This document shows positions 1 to 8,698 of a stretch of DNA of 64,000 nucleotides, piece after piece. The notes beneath the pieces are model-generated. The model was not told the origin of the DNA. It saw only the letters and a list, made by a program, of their open reading frames with translations, and searched no databases. This DNA comes from Hahella sp. HNIBRBA332 (GTDB lineage: Bacteria; Pseudomonadota; Gammaproteobacteria; Pseudomonadales; Oleiphilaceae), in contig NZ_CP132203.1 of the NCBI RefSeq assembly GCF_030719035.1, positions 4,668,501-4,732,500 on the forward strand, in the 5' to 3' direction. Each line of letters opens with the position of its first letter. Within the stretch, counting starts at the first letter, position 1. The position numbers were made by a program, and so were the translations under genes.

Positions 1-583
1 ACCCCGAGCACTCTACGGTGACAAAGGGTTTGCTTGCGCGTGGACTGCGTTCATGCAGGTATTCCGCCGCCAGCTCCTTGCCGGTTCCCGACTCCCCCAA
101 TAGCAACACGCTGATATCCGCCGGCGCGGCGCGACTGAGCAGCTCCAGCATGTGCGTATATGCGTTACTGAAGCCGATCATGCGCCGTTCGCTGCGCTCC
201 CTGCGGCCAGGATGCGCCGGCTGCATAATCTCGACATAGAAACGAATTTCGCCTTCTTCGTCGCGGATCGGGCTGAGCTCCACATCCACATGCTCGCGCC
301 CCTTCGGCGTGTTGTGAATATGCAGCATACGCTGCCGTCGGCCGCTCTCCTGACACTGACGCAAGGGGCAGGTCTCCCCCGCCTGATCACAAGGCACGGA
401 ATAGCCGTGAGACACTTCATAACAATGGCGATTGAGCAACGCGCCGTCCTGTTGAAAGGTGCGGCGATAGGCGTCATTGGCGGCGCGAATACGGTATTCG
501 CGATCCAGCAACACAGCGGGGGCGGGAATCGCTTCCAGCATAGAACTGATAGCGGGGAGTGTGGGATAGAAGGACTCTGTCAT
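1..583 (-). CDS. PAS-domain sigma-54-dependent transcriptional activator (partial, C-terminus outside window)
   Basis: This is the N-terminal 194 residues of an enhancer-binding protein that activates RNA polymerase carrying sigma-54. I read the frame by hand from the ATG at 583; it stays open to the window edge. Residues 10 to about 125 form a PAS sensor domain (AIPAPAVLLDREYRI, then CYEVSH and four further cysteines around PCDQAGETCPLRQC). This cysteine-rich PAS subtype occurs in sensor proteins and may bind a cofactor or respond to redox state, which is inference. The AAA+ domain then starts, with Walker A GESGTGKE. The gene is divergent from the cyd operon, whose promoter is a -24/-12 type, so it is probably that operon's activator. 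The ATPase remainder and the DNA-binding helix-turn-helix are not visible. Confidence 0.9.
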   Translation of the reverse strand, partial: MTESFYPTLPAISSMLEAIPAPAVLLDREYRIRAANDAYRRTFQQDGALLNRHCYEVSHGYSVPCDQAGETCPLRQCQESGRRQRMLHIHNTPKGREHVDVELSPIRDEEGEIRFYVEIMQPAHPGRRERSERRMIGFSNAYTHMLELLSRAAPADISVLLLGESGTGKELAAEYLHERSPRASKPFVTVECSG

Positions 584-616
584 GACAGACCGTCATTTAT
601 GTCATAGCTCATGACA
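578..616. promoter_or_regulatory. Candidate enhancer (UAS) for the divergent sigma-54 activator
   Basis: Two related palindromes sit side by side: TGTCATGACA (578-587, spanning the regulator start codon) and TGTCAT-N5-ATGACA (600-616). A further GTCAT/ATGAC match lies between them. They lie about 90-125 bp upstream of the -24/-12 promoter, the usual distance for enhancer-binding-protein sites. Their overlap with the regulator start suggests autoregulation. Assignment to this regulator is inference. Confidence 0.55.
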
Positions 617-702
617 AATATGGCGCGACATCACCATAAAGTAAAGCTGCGCATCACCTGCTTTTGCTTCTATCTCCGCGGAATACAAGACATTCCCGCC
701 TC

Positions 703-718
703 TGGCTCGCCGCTTGCT
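703..718 (+). promoter_or_regulatory. Sigma-54 (-24/-12) promoter of the cytochrome bd operon
   Basis: TGGCTCGCCGCTTGCT matches the RpoN consensus TGGCACG-N4-TTGCW. The invariant GG and GC are exactly 10 nt apart. It points rightward and ends 52 nt before the first gene of the cyd operon (ATG at 771). An activator of the matching class is divergently encoded next to it. Confidence 0.75.
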
Positions 719-770
719 GAATCCTCGTCACAGACCATAAAAACCTTTACCCCAAATTCGACGACTTACC

Positions 771-1295
771 ATGGCCAGAGTGAAACAATGGATTTACGGC
801 GACCGACTCAGCTACCTGCTGTTCGAGCCCATCTCACGGCGCAGCGCTCTGATCGACGCCCTTCCCGCGCTTTCGGACAGCTATCGGAGTTTTCTGGTCA
901 GCAAGGGGCTCAGCAATCAATATCTGCTGTATACCACTGCGGAAACATCCGATGTTTCTGATATCGCAGGACTACGCATTGCGCCAACGCCAGCGGAGCA
1001 ATTGCCCCAGAGTCTACCTTTGGGGGAAACCATTCTATGGACCTTGCCTGACGCAACCGGTGAGTGTTGCGGATTTCGTTGTGAGGGATTCGCCTTCACC
1101 GGCCAGTGGTTTTCTCCCGGCGCCCTGCTTTACCTAACAACACCATCTCCTGCGTTGTTGCAGTCCCTGCTGCAGTTGGCGGACGACACCATAATTTACC
1201 CCGGTCGCATCGTCGACGGACAACGCATCACCAGCCTGGGTCAGGAGAAGGCGATTGCGGCGCGGGTGACGTCAGGGAGATCCCGCAATGCCTGA
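771..1295 (+). CDS. Hypothetical protein, first gene of the cyd operon
   Basis: A 174-residue protein that I do not recognise. It has no signal peptide or membrane segment and looks cytoplasmic, with mixed alpha/beta character. Two adjacent cysteines (GECCGFRCEG, about residues 103-112) could bind a ligand, but nothing proves it. The ATG at 771 has only a weak ribosome binding site. It is the first gene after the -24/-12 promoter and its end overlaps cydP by 8 nt, so it is co-transcribed and probably translationally coupled. Position suggests a role in assembly, regulation or sensing for the bd oxidase. Function is unknown. Confidence 0.75.
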   Translation: MARVKQWIYGDRLSYLLFEPISRRSALIDALPALSDSYRSFLVSKGLSNQYLLYTTAETSDVSDIAGLRIAPTPAEQLPQSLPLGETILWTLPDATGECCGFRCEGFAFTGQWFSPGALLYLTTPSPALLQSLLQLADDTIIYPGRIVDGQRITSLGQEKAIAARVTSGRSRNA

Positions 1296-1485
1296 GCGCA
1301 AGTCCATCTTTTCCATTCCGCTGGTGCGCGAGCTCAGCCTGTTTCTGCTGCTCAAACTGATTCTGATTTTCGCTATCAAGGCGGTCTACTTCTCTGATCC
1401 TGTGGATTTATCTCATCCAGAGGAAAGCATTTCCAAGCAGTTCGGCGTTATTCCTACTCAATCGGAGGATCACTATGATCAGTGA
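1288..1485 (+). CDS. cydP: CydP-like small membrane protein of the cytochrome bd operon
   Basis: A 65-residue protein with one strongly hydrophobic segment (about residues 11-32, LVRELSLFLLLKLILIFAIKAVYF) after a short basic N-terminus. This is the pattern of the CydP family, short proteins encoded immediately upstream of cydAB in many proteobacteria. The C-terminal tail of about 30 polar residues is longer than I would expect. It overlaps the preceding gene by 8 nt and cydA by 11 nt, so translation is coupled. CydP is thought to be an accessory subunit of the oxidase. The family call rests on position, size and hydrophobic pattern. Confidence 0.65.
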   Translation: MPERKSIFSIPLVRELSLFLLLKLILIFAIKAVYFSDPVDLSHPEESISKQFGVIPTQSEDHYDQ

Positions 1486-3049
1486 AAACGTGGTGGACCT
1501 GTCGCGGCTCCAGTTCGCGATCACCGCCTTCTACCATTTTCTGTTCGTGCCTTTAACCCTGGGGCTGGCGTTTCTGCTCGCTATCATGGAGTCGGCTTAT
1601 GTGATGACCGGCAAGCAGGTCTACCAGGACATGGTCAAGTTCTGGGGCAAGCTGTTCGGCATCAATTTCGCGCTCGGCGTGACCACTGGTCTCACCATGG
1701 AGTTCCAGTTCGGCACTAACTGGGCCTATTACTCTCATTATGTGGGCGACATTTTTGGCGCGCCGCTGGCCATTGAGGGGCTGATGGCGTTCTTTCTGGA
1801 GTCCACCTTCATCGGCCTGTTTTTCTTCGGCTGGGACCGCCTCAGCAAAGTTCAGCATCTGGCGGTCACCTGGCTGGTGGCGATCGGCTCTAATCTGTCC
1901 GCGTTGTGGATTCTCATCGCCAATGGCTGGATGCAAAACCCAGTCGGCGCCGAATTCAATTATCAGACCATGCGCATGGAAATGGTCAGCTTCAGCGAAC
2001 TGATTTTCAATCCTGTGGCGCAGGTGAAGTTCGTGCACACGGTCTCCGCCGGTTATGTCACTGGCGCCATGTTCGTGCTAGGCATTTCCTCTTATTACCT
2101 GCTCAAGCAACGCGACCTCCCCTTCGCGAGACGCTCATTCGCCATCGCCGCCAGCTTTGGCTTCGCCTCTATTTTGTCCGTCATTGTGCTTGGCGATGAG
2201 TCAGGTTATGAGTTGGGCGATGTGCAGCGCACCAAGCTCGCGGCTATCGAAGCAGAATGGGAAACGGTTGAACCGCCGGCGGCTTTTACGCTTTTCGGCA
2301 TTCCCGACAGCGAAAACATGAAGACGGATTACGCGCTCAAAGTGCCCGGCGCCCTGGGCTTGATCGCTACACGCTCCATTGATGAAGAAGTCACGGGCAT
2401 CAAGGATCTGATCGCCGAGCATGAGCAACGTATTCGTCGCGGCATGCAGGCCTATGCGCTGCTGCAAAAACTCAAAGGCGGCGACCAGTCTGCGGAAACG
2501 CTGTCGACCTTCGACGCCCTGAAAAAAGACTTGGGCTATGGGCTGCTGCTGAAAAAATACACGGACAAGGTAGTGGATGCGAATGACATGCAGATCAAGC
2601 AGGCGGCGCACGGCACCATTCCCTCCGTGGGCCCCATGTTCTGGACGTTCCGCATCATGGTCGGCCTGGGGTTCGCCATGCTGATCCTGATCGGACTGGC
2701 GTTCTATCACAGCTCCCGTCATAACGTGGAACGTCAGCGCTGGCTGCTGAAGGCGCTGTTATTCGCCATTCCCCTGCCCTGGATCGCGTCTGAGATGGGC
2801 TGGTTCGTCGCCGAGTTCGGGCGCCAACCTTGGTCCATCGGCGAGGTGCTGCCGACGTATTTGTCCGCGTCAACCCGCTCAGCGACGGATTTATACATGA
2901 GCCTGGCCGGCTTCATCGGGTTCTACACCCTGTTGCTGGTGGCGGAGATGTACCTGATGTTTCGCTATGCGCGCCTGGGTCCCTCCAGTTTGCACACAGG
3001 GCGTTACGACCTCGAACAGCCGGCCGCCTCCGCAGCCGCCCACGCCTAA
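1475..3049 (+). CDS. cydA: Cytochrome bd ubiquinol oxidase subunit I
   Basis: A 524-residue inner-membrane haem subunit of the bd-type quinol oxidase, which reduces oxygen to water with high affinity. Visible landmarks are the haem b595 ligand region FYHFLFVPLTLG (His21), the b558 ligand region QVKFVHTVSAGYVTG, a long hydrophilic Q-loop (about residues 245-390, the long-Q-loop E. coli-like type), and the conserved GRQPW motif near the end. Length matches E. coli CydA (522). A strong GGAGG site precedes the ATG at 1475. It sits third in a tightly packed operon and is followed 27 nt later by cydB. Confidence 0.97.
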   Translation: MISENVVDLSRLQFAITAFYHFLFVPLTLGLAFLLAIMESAYVMTGKQVYQDMVKFWGKLFGINFALGVTTGLTMEFQFGTNWAYYSHYVGDIFGAPLAIEGLMAFFLESTFIGLFFFGWDRLSKVQHLAVTWLVAIGSNLSALWILIANGWMQNPVGAEFNYQTMRMEMVSFSELIFNPVAQVKFVHTVSAGYVTGAMFVLGISSYYLLKQRDLPFARRSFAIAASFGFASILSVIVLGDESGYELGDVQRTKLAAIEAEWETVEPPAAFTLFGIPDSENMKTDYALKVPGALGLIATRSIDEEVTGIKDLIAEHEQRIRRGMQAYALLQKLKGGDQSAETLSTFDALKKDLGYGLLLKKYTDKVVDANDMQIKQAAHGTIPSVGPMFWTFRIMVGLGFAMLILIGLAFYHSSRHNVERQRWLLKALLFAIPLPWIASEMGWFVAEFGRQPWSIGEVLPTYLSASTRSATDLYMSLAGFIGFYTLLLVAEMYLMFRYARLGPSSLHTGRYDLEQPAASAAAHA

Positions 3050-3076
3050 GCCCTTACGGATATCAGGAGTCACAGT

Positions 3077-4216
3077 ATGTTTGATTATGAAACGCTGAAA
3101 ATGATCTGGTGGGTGCTGGTCGGCGTGTTGCTGATTGGCTTCGCGGTGACCGACGGTTTCGATATGGGCGTGGGCGCGCTGTTACGCATCATCGGCAAAA
3201 ACGACAACGAGCGGCGGGTGCTGCTGAATACCGTCGGCCCGCACTGGGATGGCAATCAAGTCTGGTTCATCACCGCCGGCGGCGCCATTTTCGCGGCTTG
3301 GCCGGTGGTTTACGCGGTCGCCTTTTCCGGTCTGTACTGGGCGTTACTGCTGGTGTTGTTCGCCATGTTCTTCCGTCCGGTGGGCTTCGAGTATCGCTCC
3401 AAAATGGACGATCCGCGCTGGCGCAACGCCTGGGATTGGGGACTGACCGCCGGCGGCGCTGTGCCCGCACTGGTGTTCGGCGTCGCCTTCGGCAATCTGT
3501 TTCTGGGAACGCCGTTCCAATTGGATGAGTTGATGCGCTCCGAATACACCGGCTCGTTCTGGGCGTTGCTGAATCCATTCGCGCTTCTGTGCGGGGTCGT
3601 CAGTCTGAGTATGCTGGCCATGCACGGCGCCGCGTATCTGCAAATGCGCACTGACGGGGAGCTGCGTCACCGCGCCAGCGGTTACACGCGCCTGCTGGCT
3701 TTGGTGGTGGCGGCCTGTTTCACCCTGGCGGGAGTCTGGTTGTACTTCGGCATTGAAGGATACGTCATCACCGCCAGCGCAGATGTCGGCGCCGCCATGA
3801 CGCCTCTGCAGAAGTCCGTCGAATTGCAGGATGGCGCATGGCTGGCCAACTACAGCAAATATCCACTCACCCTGGCGGCGCCGATTCTGGCCTACGCAGG
3901 CTTGCTGCTGACGCTAGTCATGACCGCCGCCCAGCGCAGTGGACTGGCCTTTGTGGGAAGCTCCCTGGCGCTGACCGGCATCATCTGCACCGCCGGCTTC
4001 AGTCTGTTTCCCTTTGTGATGCCCTCCAACTTGACGCCAAGCCACAGCCTGACGCTGTGGGACGTCACATCCAGCGAGAAAACCCTGAACATCATGTTCT
4101 GGGTGGCGATGATTTTCGTGCCGATCGTGCTGTCCTACACCCTCTGGGGCTACTACAAGATGTGGGGGCGACTAAACACGGACTTTATCGAGAGCAATAA
4201 ACACGGCGTGTATTGA
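3077..4216 (+). CDS. cydB: Cytochrome bd ubiquinol oxidase subunit II
   Basis: A 379-residue polytopic membrane protein, the structural partner of CydA. The start (MFDYETLKMIWWVLVGVLLIGFAVTDGFDMGVG) is the standard CydB N-terminus with its acidic GFDMG motif in the first helix. GPHWDGNQVWFITAGGAIFAAWP is another family signature. Length is as in E. coli (379). An AGGAG site precedes the ATG. It lies between cydA and cydX in the usual order. Confidence 0.97.
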   Translation: MFDYETLKMIWWVLVGVLLIGFAVTDGFDMGVGALLRIIGKNDNERRVLLNTVGPHWDGNQVWFITAGGAIFAAWPVVYAVAFSGLYWALLLVLFAMFFRPVGFEYRSKMDDPRWRNAWDWGLTAGGAVPALVFGVAFGNLFLGTPFQLDELMRSEYTGSFWALLNPFALLCGVVSLSMLAMHGAAYLQMRTDGELRHRASGYTRLLALVVAACFTLAGVWLYFGIEGYVITASADVGAAMTPLQKSVELQDGAWLANYSKYPLTLAAPILAYAGLLLTLVMTAAQRSGLAFVGSSLALTGIICTAGFSLFPFVMPSNLTPSHSLTLWDVTSSEKTLNIMFWVAMIFVPIVLSYTLWGYYKMWGRLNTDFIESNKHGVY

Positions 4217-4266
4217 ACCTGCGATAGCGATTTGAAACGTCTTTTACGATTAGAGGAGAACCGGAT

Positions 4267-4383
4267 ATGTGGTATTTCACCTGGATTCTGGGCGTACTGT
4301 TGGCGTGCTCATTTGGGCTGATCAACGCCCTGTGGCTGGAAGTCACCGAGAACTTCGACCGCGAACCCGACATCAAGGATTAA
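4267..4383 (+). CDS. cydX: Cytochrome bd small subunit CydX
   Basis: A 38-residue single-helix membrane protein starting MWYFTWILG and ending with an acidic tail (ENFDREPDIKD). This is the CydX/YbgT pattern: a small third subunit needed for stability and activity of the bd oxidase. It was found by reading the gap between cydB and the next gene. A clear AGAGGAGAA ribosome binding site lies just upstream of the ATG. It ends three nt before the YbgE-like gene. Confidence 0.93.
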   Translation: MWYFTWILGVLLACSFGLINALWLEVTENFDREPDIKD

Positions 4384-4386
4384 CCC

Positions 4387-4683
4387 ATGAGCCATCCCGT
4401 CGACTACCTGGCCTACGGGCCGCTTTACGCCGGCTGGGCGCGGGGCCTGTCATTGCTGAGCGCCCTGGCGCTGGCCGCCATGGCGTTCGCCGCACCGCAG
4501 CTCATCGCCGCCAGCTCCGCGGAACTCAAACACGGCCTGCTGACGCTATGCCTGTGGGGCGTCAGCGCCGGCTTCGTCCACGGCGTCGGCTACGTACCGC
4601 GCCTGACGATCTGGCGCTGGACGCTGGGCCCCTACGTAGGCTGGCCGGTGATGGCGTTATGCGTGTATTTGTGGGTGATGTGA
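4387..4683 (+). CDS. ybgE: YbgE-family cyd operon protein
   Basis: A 98-residue membrane protein with three hydrophobic segments (about residues 20-42, 52-70, 78-96) and the motif HGVGYVPR common to YbgE-family proteins encoded after cydABX. The role of the family is unsettled; it travels with bd oxidase. It is the last gene of the operon: a strong hairpin terminator starts 33 nt after its stop. The homology call comes from remembered family features and position. Confidence 0.8.
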   Translation: MSHPVDYLAYGPLYAGWARGLSLLSALALAAMAFAAPQLIAASSAELKHGLLTLCLWGVSAGFVHGVGYVPRLTIWRWTLGPYVGWPVMALCVYLWVM

Positions 4684-4715
4684 GCGTTTGGGCGTTCTTG
4701 CAGAGAGAAGCAGAA

Positions 4716-4737
4716 AAAGCCTGCGCAGGCGGGCTTT
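4716..4737 (+). terminator. Rho-independent terminator of the cyd operon
   Basis: A 9-bp stem (AAAGCCTGC / GCGGGCTTT, one G-T pair) closes a GCAG loop, with a short T run inside the 3' arm. It lies 33 nt after the last cyd gene. The A run on the other side would also help termination of leftward transcripts. Confidence 0.7.
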
Positions 4738-4827
4738 CCTCATGCGGAGGACTTACAGAAAAGCGTCGCCCCTTGTGGAGTCCCAATAGGCAACTTCGGA
4801 CGCCTCAAACTTTCCCCACAAGGACCT

Positions 4828-5292
4828 TTATCCATGGGCTTTTTTGTATTCCAACTCGTTATCAAATAAAGGCGTCAGCTGAATAAATCGCACCCGCTTG
4901 GGAAGTCCCTCTTGTATCGGCGAAATAATATCGTCGCCATTTGAGAACATAAATGTCTTCGCCGTGGTTCCCTTCCACAATCAATAGGTCAGAGTCGTCG
5001 TATCGCCGCTGTTTGGAATGTCCCTGCTTCCATTGCCATGCAGAGCAGTTTCCGCCAACGCTTCAGCGATACTATCCACCTCAGGAGTCAGCCCGATGAA
5101 AAACTCACAGCCTTTATTCTGCGCGCCCAATACATTGCTTGCGCCTAGCGTCGCATAGATCGTAACGCCTTCATTCGTCTGTGATTCATCCCACTTCAAC
5201 ACAAAAATTTCTATTCCCTCGGGCGTCACATACTTCGCCTTCCTTGCTGGCTCCCCAAACCTGAAGTAATAGTAATCGGCAACCGTAGCCAT
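4828..5292 (-). pseudogene. SUFU-domain protein gene interrupted by an in-frame TGA
   Basis: Reading the minus strand from ATG 5292 gives 103 residues (MATVADYYYFRFG...) up to a TGA at 4983-4981. Translation continues in the same frame, without any indel, for 51 more codons (LWKGTTAKTFMFSNGDDI, then QEGLPKRVRFIQLTPLFD) to a natural TAA at 4830-4828. The joined product of about 154 residues has the look of bacterial suppressor-of-fused (SUFU) domain proteins, often immunity-like or of unknown role: the part FFIGLTPEVDSIAEALAE and the part after the stop belong to one domain. A single nonsense mutation is the simplest reading. A functional 103-residue truncation, readthrough or a sequencing error remain possible. 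No selenocysteine machinery is visible nearby. Confidence 0.8.
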
Positions 5293-5457
5293 ATTTCATC
5301 CGCCAATTGAAAGATTCATTCACCTTCACCTGAACTCCCGCTGATTCTCGCACAAATAAACTATCGGTTTTGTGGAAATCGGCGAGGTACGAAGGCGCTC
5401 CACTCTACCACGAATGCCAGCATTTTCACCGTCAGCTACTTTGGAGCAACAGTAAAA

Positions 5458-5476
5458 AGCCCGCACAAGGCGGGCT
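5458..5476 (-). terminator. Terminator of the chitinase operon
   Basis: The stem AGCCCGC / GCGGGCT with a 5-nt loop is followed, on the minus strand, by TTTTTAC. It lies 53 nt beyond the stop of the GH18 chitinase. Confidence 0.75.
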
Positions 5477-5528
5477 ATTCAGTTCTGAGTCCGCCTCCGG
5501 TTAAAGGGGCGGACTGGGTTGGTGCAGG

Positions 5529-8500
5529 TTAGAAGTTACACACCAGGGTCCAGCTGCCGTCGCTGCCTGGGGTGGATTGGGTCCACCAGCCTGCGCGGTA
5601 GACGACCTTGTTGTGGGACATCAGGTCGCCGGAGCCGGCGTGGCTGGGATTGCCCTGCCAATCGCTCTGGGTCCAGTTGGGATAGACGTTCACTTTGCTG
5701 GGATCGACGTTGGCGTCGGCGCATGAGCCGCCGTCGTTACCGCCATCATCGCCGCCGTTGTCTCCGCCATCGCCATTATCGCCGCCGTCCAGAGAGCCTG
5801 CGGGCAGTTCCGGATGCTCTTGTTTCAGGGCGAAGGTGGCGCCGCCGATTTTCACTCTCCAGCTGGAAGGCGTCGCCATCGGCAGATGGTAGTTAAGCGT
5901 GATGTCCATGCTCTCACCGTCCGCCAGGGCCTGATAGTTTTTCAGGGTGAACGCCACTTTGTGGTGATCGTTCTCCAGGCCGCCGATGTTGTTGCCGGAG
6001 CTGTTAGCGCCACTGGCGATGACTTTCAGACCCACGCCGCTCTGATCGCTGATGGTGTCAGGGATCGCCGTAGGCACGTTGAACTCAAAGGTGGTTCCAC
6101 CTGGGATGGTCTGCCCTGAGTTGTTGGTGATCTTCAGTTTGGGATTGATCGGATAGTTCTGATCGCCCAATTTGAAGCCGCTGATGCTGTACTTGATGTC
6201 CAGACTGGTCGCCGGCACATCGGAGCCGACCTGATCACCGTAGGGCGTTGCGTTTTTGAACGCGTCATAGAACTGCGTAGTCAGGGTGTCGCCCATGAAG
6301 TACTCGCCCTTGTCCGCGTTCCAGTCGTAGTCGCCGGCCAGTTCCCAGAACATGACGCCGCCAATGCCGTTATCGACCACGTAACTGGCCTTAACGCCAA
6401 TGGACTCTTCATCTTCGATGGACAGGAACACGCGTTTTTCCGCATTCCACAACCAGGGCGCCACCGCCGTCGCGTCATAGTGACGGCTGTAGGAGCCGGT
6501 CAGCACATCGGTAGGATCGTTAGCCGGGTCAAGACCGTAGTCCGCGATGTAGCTGCCCGCCACACCTTCCGCCAGGTTCTTGGCGTGCCACAGCGGGTTG
6601 GAGCCGGCGCCCATCTCATTGCCCTGCTTATCCAGGTCGTGCCAGATGTTGTCGATGCCCACGGCGCCGTGGCCGCAGTCATTCTTATCGCCGGAACCAG
6701 TGCCGGGAGGACAGTTGTTCTGATCCGGCGCGGAAGCGGTTCCCCACAGACCGTTATCGCCGCCGTTCACGCCCTGCCAGCCGCGGGTGTAATAGGGCAC
6801 GCCAATATTGATGCGGCCCGCCTGCATGGTTCCACGGAAATACTTGTAGGCCCAGTCGGTATTGAGATAACCAATGCGTTGATACTGAGAGGTGTTGTAG
6901 TAGTTCCAGGCTTTCAACTCCACGTCTTCGCCGGTGTCATACAACGCCGCGTTGGGACCGACGAACTGATTCCAGGCGCCATGCAGGTCGTAGGTCATGA
7001 TGTTGACGTAGTCCAGATACGGCGTGATCTGCATCACTTCCATGCCACGCAACAGGTATCCCGAAGAAGGCGAAGCGATGGTCAGCATGTAGTGCTTGCC
7101 GTCTTCCGCCGAAGCCGCGTCCAGCTTCTCACGCAGGGTTTTCATCAGCTCCACGTAGGACGCCATCAAACCGGCGCGACGGGCGTTGGCGATGGAGAAA
7201 TCATCCGGGTTGCCGGCGTCATTCATGCTGGTGGGATATTCATAGTCAATATCCACCCCATCAAAGTCATAGGAGCGCAGGAACGCCACCACCGAATCGG
7301 CGAAGGTGTTGATGCCCTGATGGTTGATGCTGTTATCCGCGTTGGTGGTCATGGTGTAGAAACCGCCGCTGTCGACGCGCTTGCCGTCATCGTCGAAATA
7401 GCCGCCGGTTTCCGCCCAACCGCCAACGGAGATCAGGGTTTTCACGTTCGGGTACTGCTTCTTGAACTTGTTGAGCAGGTTGAAATGGCCCTTGTAAGAA
7501 TAGCTTGGATCCATTTCGGCGCCTTCCACCCCATCCCAGGTGAGACCGGTGGCGGCGTTTTCCGGGTTATTCACATTGCCCACGGAAATCTTGTTGTTTC
7601 CATCCACATGAGCGAACGCATAGTTAATATGAGTCAGCTTCTCCCAGGGAATATCACTGGCCAGATAGGACGGCGCGCCATTCTTGCCGGTGCGCCAGGA
7701 CGTGAAGTAACCGATGATGCGGCGGGGATGATCCGCGCCCATTTTTTCACGGCCGTTTTCGTCGTAGATGCTACAGTACGGCACATCGACGCCTGGGGTC
7801 TGATACAGGCCTTCCGGACGGCAGTCTTCACCGCCGGGATCGGTTCCGCCATTCACTTTGATGGCGACTGCTGGAGCCATGCCGCTCAGACCTTTGTCGT
7901 CAATCGCCTTGGCGGCGATGCGATGCGCGCCGGGCTTGGCTTTCCAGTCCATTTCATAAGGCGCTGCGTCGTCCTCGCCAATCAGGGCGTTGTCCACATA
8001 GAACTCCACCTTGCTGACGGAGCCGTCCGCATCCGCAGCGTCGACGCTGATATTGACGTTGTCATCCGCATTGAATTCTTCATCCGCCTTGGGAGAAGTG
8101 ACGCTGGCCGTAGGAGCCTGATTATCCGGCGGCGTATCGTCGTCAGAGACTTTGATGCTGGCTTTGCCGGAGGTCGCGTCCGCATTGTCGTCATCCACTG
8201 CGGTGGCGCTGACGGTGTGGTCGCCCAACTCCGCCTTCCACTCTACGGAATAAGGCGCGCTGTCGTCTTCGCCGACCACTTTGTCATCCACCATAAAGGT
8301 GACTTTGGCGACGGAGCCATCCTCATCGGACGCTTGCGCGGATAGCACAACATTGTCGCCGACGGCGTATTCAGAGCCGGAGGTTGGAGCAGTCAGAGTC
8401 ACGCTGGGCGGTTTGTTATCGACAGGACCACCGTCATCGCATTGACCCAAAGGCTTCCATTCCTGCCAGTCGCCGGAATGAGTTTCAGGATCGGCGCCCT

Positions 8501-8669
8501 GCGACCAATAGGCCGCCTCATAGGCGCTGTTTTTGTGCTTCACTTTCGCGCCGCCGGTGTATACGGCGCCGCTGTCCCAGTCGGAAAGTCCCGCGCAATC
8601 ATAGGCGAACGCCGATTGGCTGAGGGCTCCCGCCGCAATCAAGGTGGCGGTCAGCAATTTCATTTTCAT
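5529..8669 (-). CDS. Secreted multidomain family 18 chitinase
   Basis: A 1046-residue extracellular enzyme that cleaves beta-1,4 links in chitin. Order of parts: signal peptide 1-22 (cleavage after SAFA); chitin-binding module of the CBM5/12 type 23-76 (AYWSQGADP...WKPLGQC); two Ig-like domains of about 90 residues each (about 85-275) that are near copies of one another; a GH18 barrel (about 305-800) with the catalytic signature DGVDIDYE (acid Glu477, helpers Asp473/Asp475); a beta-rich domain (about 815-955); a Gly/Asp-rich linker; and a second CBM5/12-like module at the C-terminus (about 983-1046). It is the second gene of an operon, 29 nt after the GH19 gene, and ends at a terminator. Substrate call is secure; endo or exo mode cannot be read from sequence. 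Confidence 0.95.
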   Translation of the reverse strand: MKMKLLTATLIAAGALSQSAFAYDCAGLSDWDSGAVYTGGAKVKHKNSAYEAAYWSQGADPETHSGDWQEWKPLGQCDDGGPVDNKPPSVTLTAPTSGSEYAVGDNVVLSAQASDEDGSVAKVTFMVDDKVVGEDDSAPYSVEWKAELGDHTVSATAVDDDNADATSGKASIKVSDDDTPPDNQAPTASVTSPKADEEFNADDNVNISVDAADADGSVSKVEFYVDNALIGEDDAAPYEMDWKAKPGAHRIAAKAIDDKGLSGMAPAVAIKVNGGTDPGGEDCRPEGLYQTPGVDVPYCSIYDENGREKMGADHPRRIIGYFTSWRTGKNGAPSYLASDIPWEKLTHINYAFAHVDGNNKISVGNVNNPENAATGLTWDGVEGAEMDPSYSYKGHFNLLNKFKKQYPNVKTLISVGGWAETGGYFDDDGKRVDSGGFYTMTTNADNSINHQGINTFADSVVAFLRSYDFDGVDIDYEYPTSMNDAGNPDDFSIANARRAGLMASYVELMKTLREKLDAASAEDGKHYMLTIASPSSGYLLRGMEVMQITPYLDYVNIMTYDLHGAWNQFVGPNAALYDTGEDVELKAWNYYNTSQYQRIGYLNTDWAYKYFRGTMQAGRINIGVPYYTRGWQGVNGGDNGLWGTASAPDQNNCPPGTGSGDKNDCGHGAVGIDNIWHDLDKQGNEMGAGSNPLWHAKNLAEGVAGSYIADYGLDPANDPTDVLTGSYSRHYDATAVAPWLWNAEKRVFLSIEDEESIGVKASYVVDNGIGGVMFWELAGDYDWNADKGEYFMGDTLTTQFYDAFKNATPYGDQVGSDVPATSLDIKYSISGFKLGDQNYPINPKLKITNNSGQTIPGGTTFEFNVPTAIPDTISDQSGVGLKVIASGANSSGNNIGGLENDHHKVAFTLKNYQALADGESMDITLNYHLPMATPSSWRVKIGGATFALKQEHPELPAGSLDGGDNGDGGDNGGDDGGNDGGSCADANVDPSKVNVYPNWTQSDWQGNPSHAGSGDLMSHNKVVYRAGWWTQSTPGSDGSWTLVCNF

Positions 8670-8698
8670 AATTTATAGTCCTTTTGCGGTCGCGGGCT

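Noticed and set aside
4981..4983. TGA in the SUFU gene as a selenocysteine codon
   Set aside because: No selenocysteine insertion element is evident just after it, the family is not a known selenoprotein, and no sel genes are in the window.
6480..8345. Long plus-strand frame (621 codons) opposite the GH18 gene
   Set aside because: It lies wholly antisense to a chitinase with clear domains; its translation is low-complexity His/Val/Gly-rich, a typical shadow of high third-position GC.
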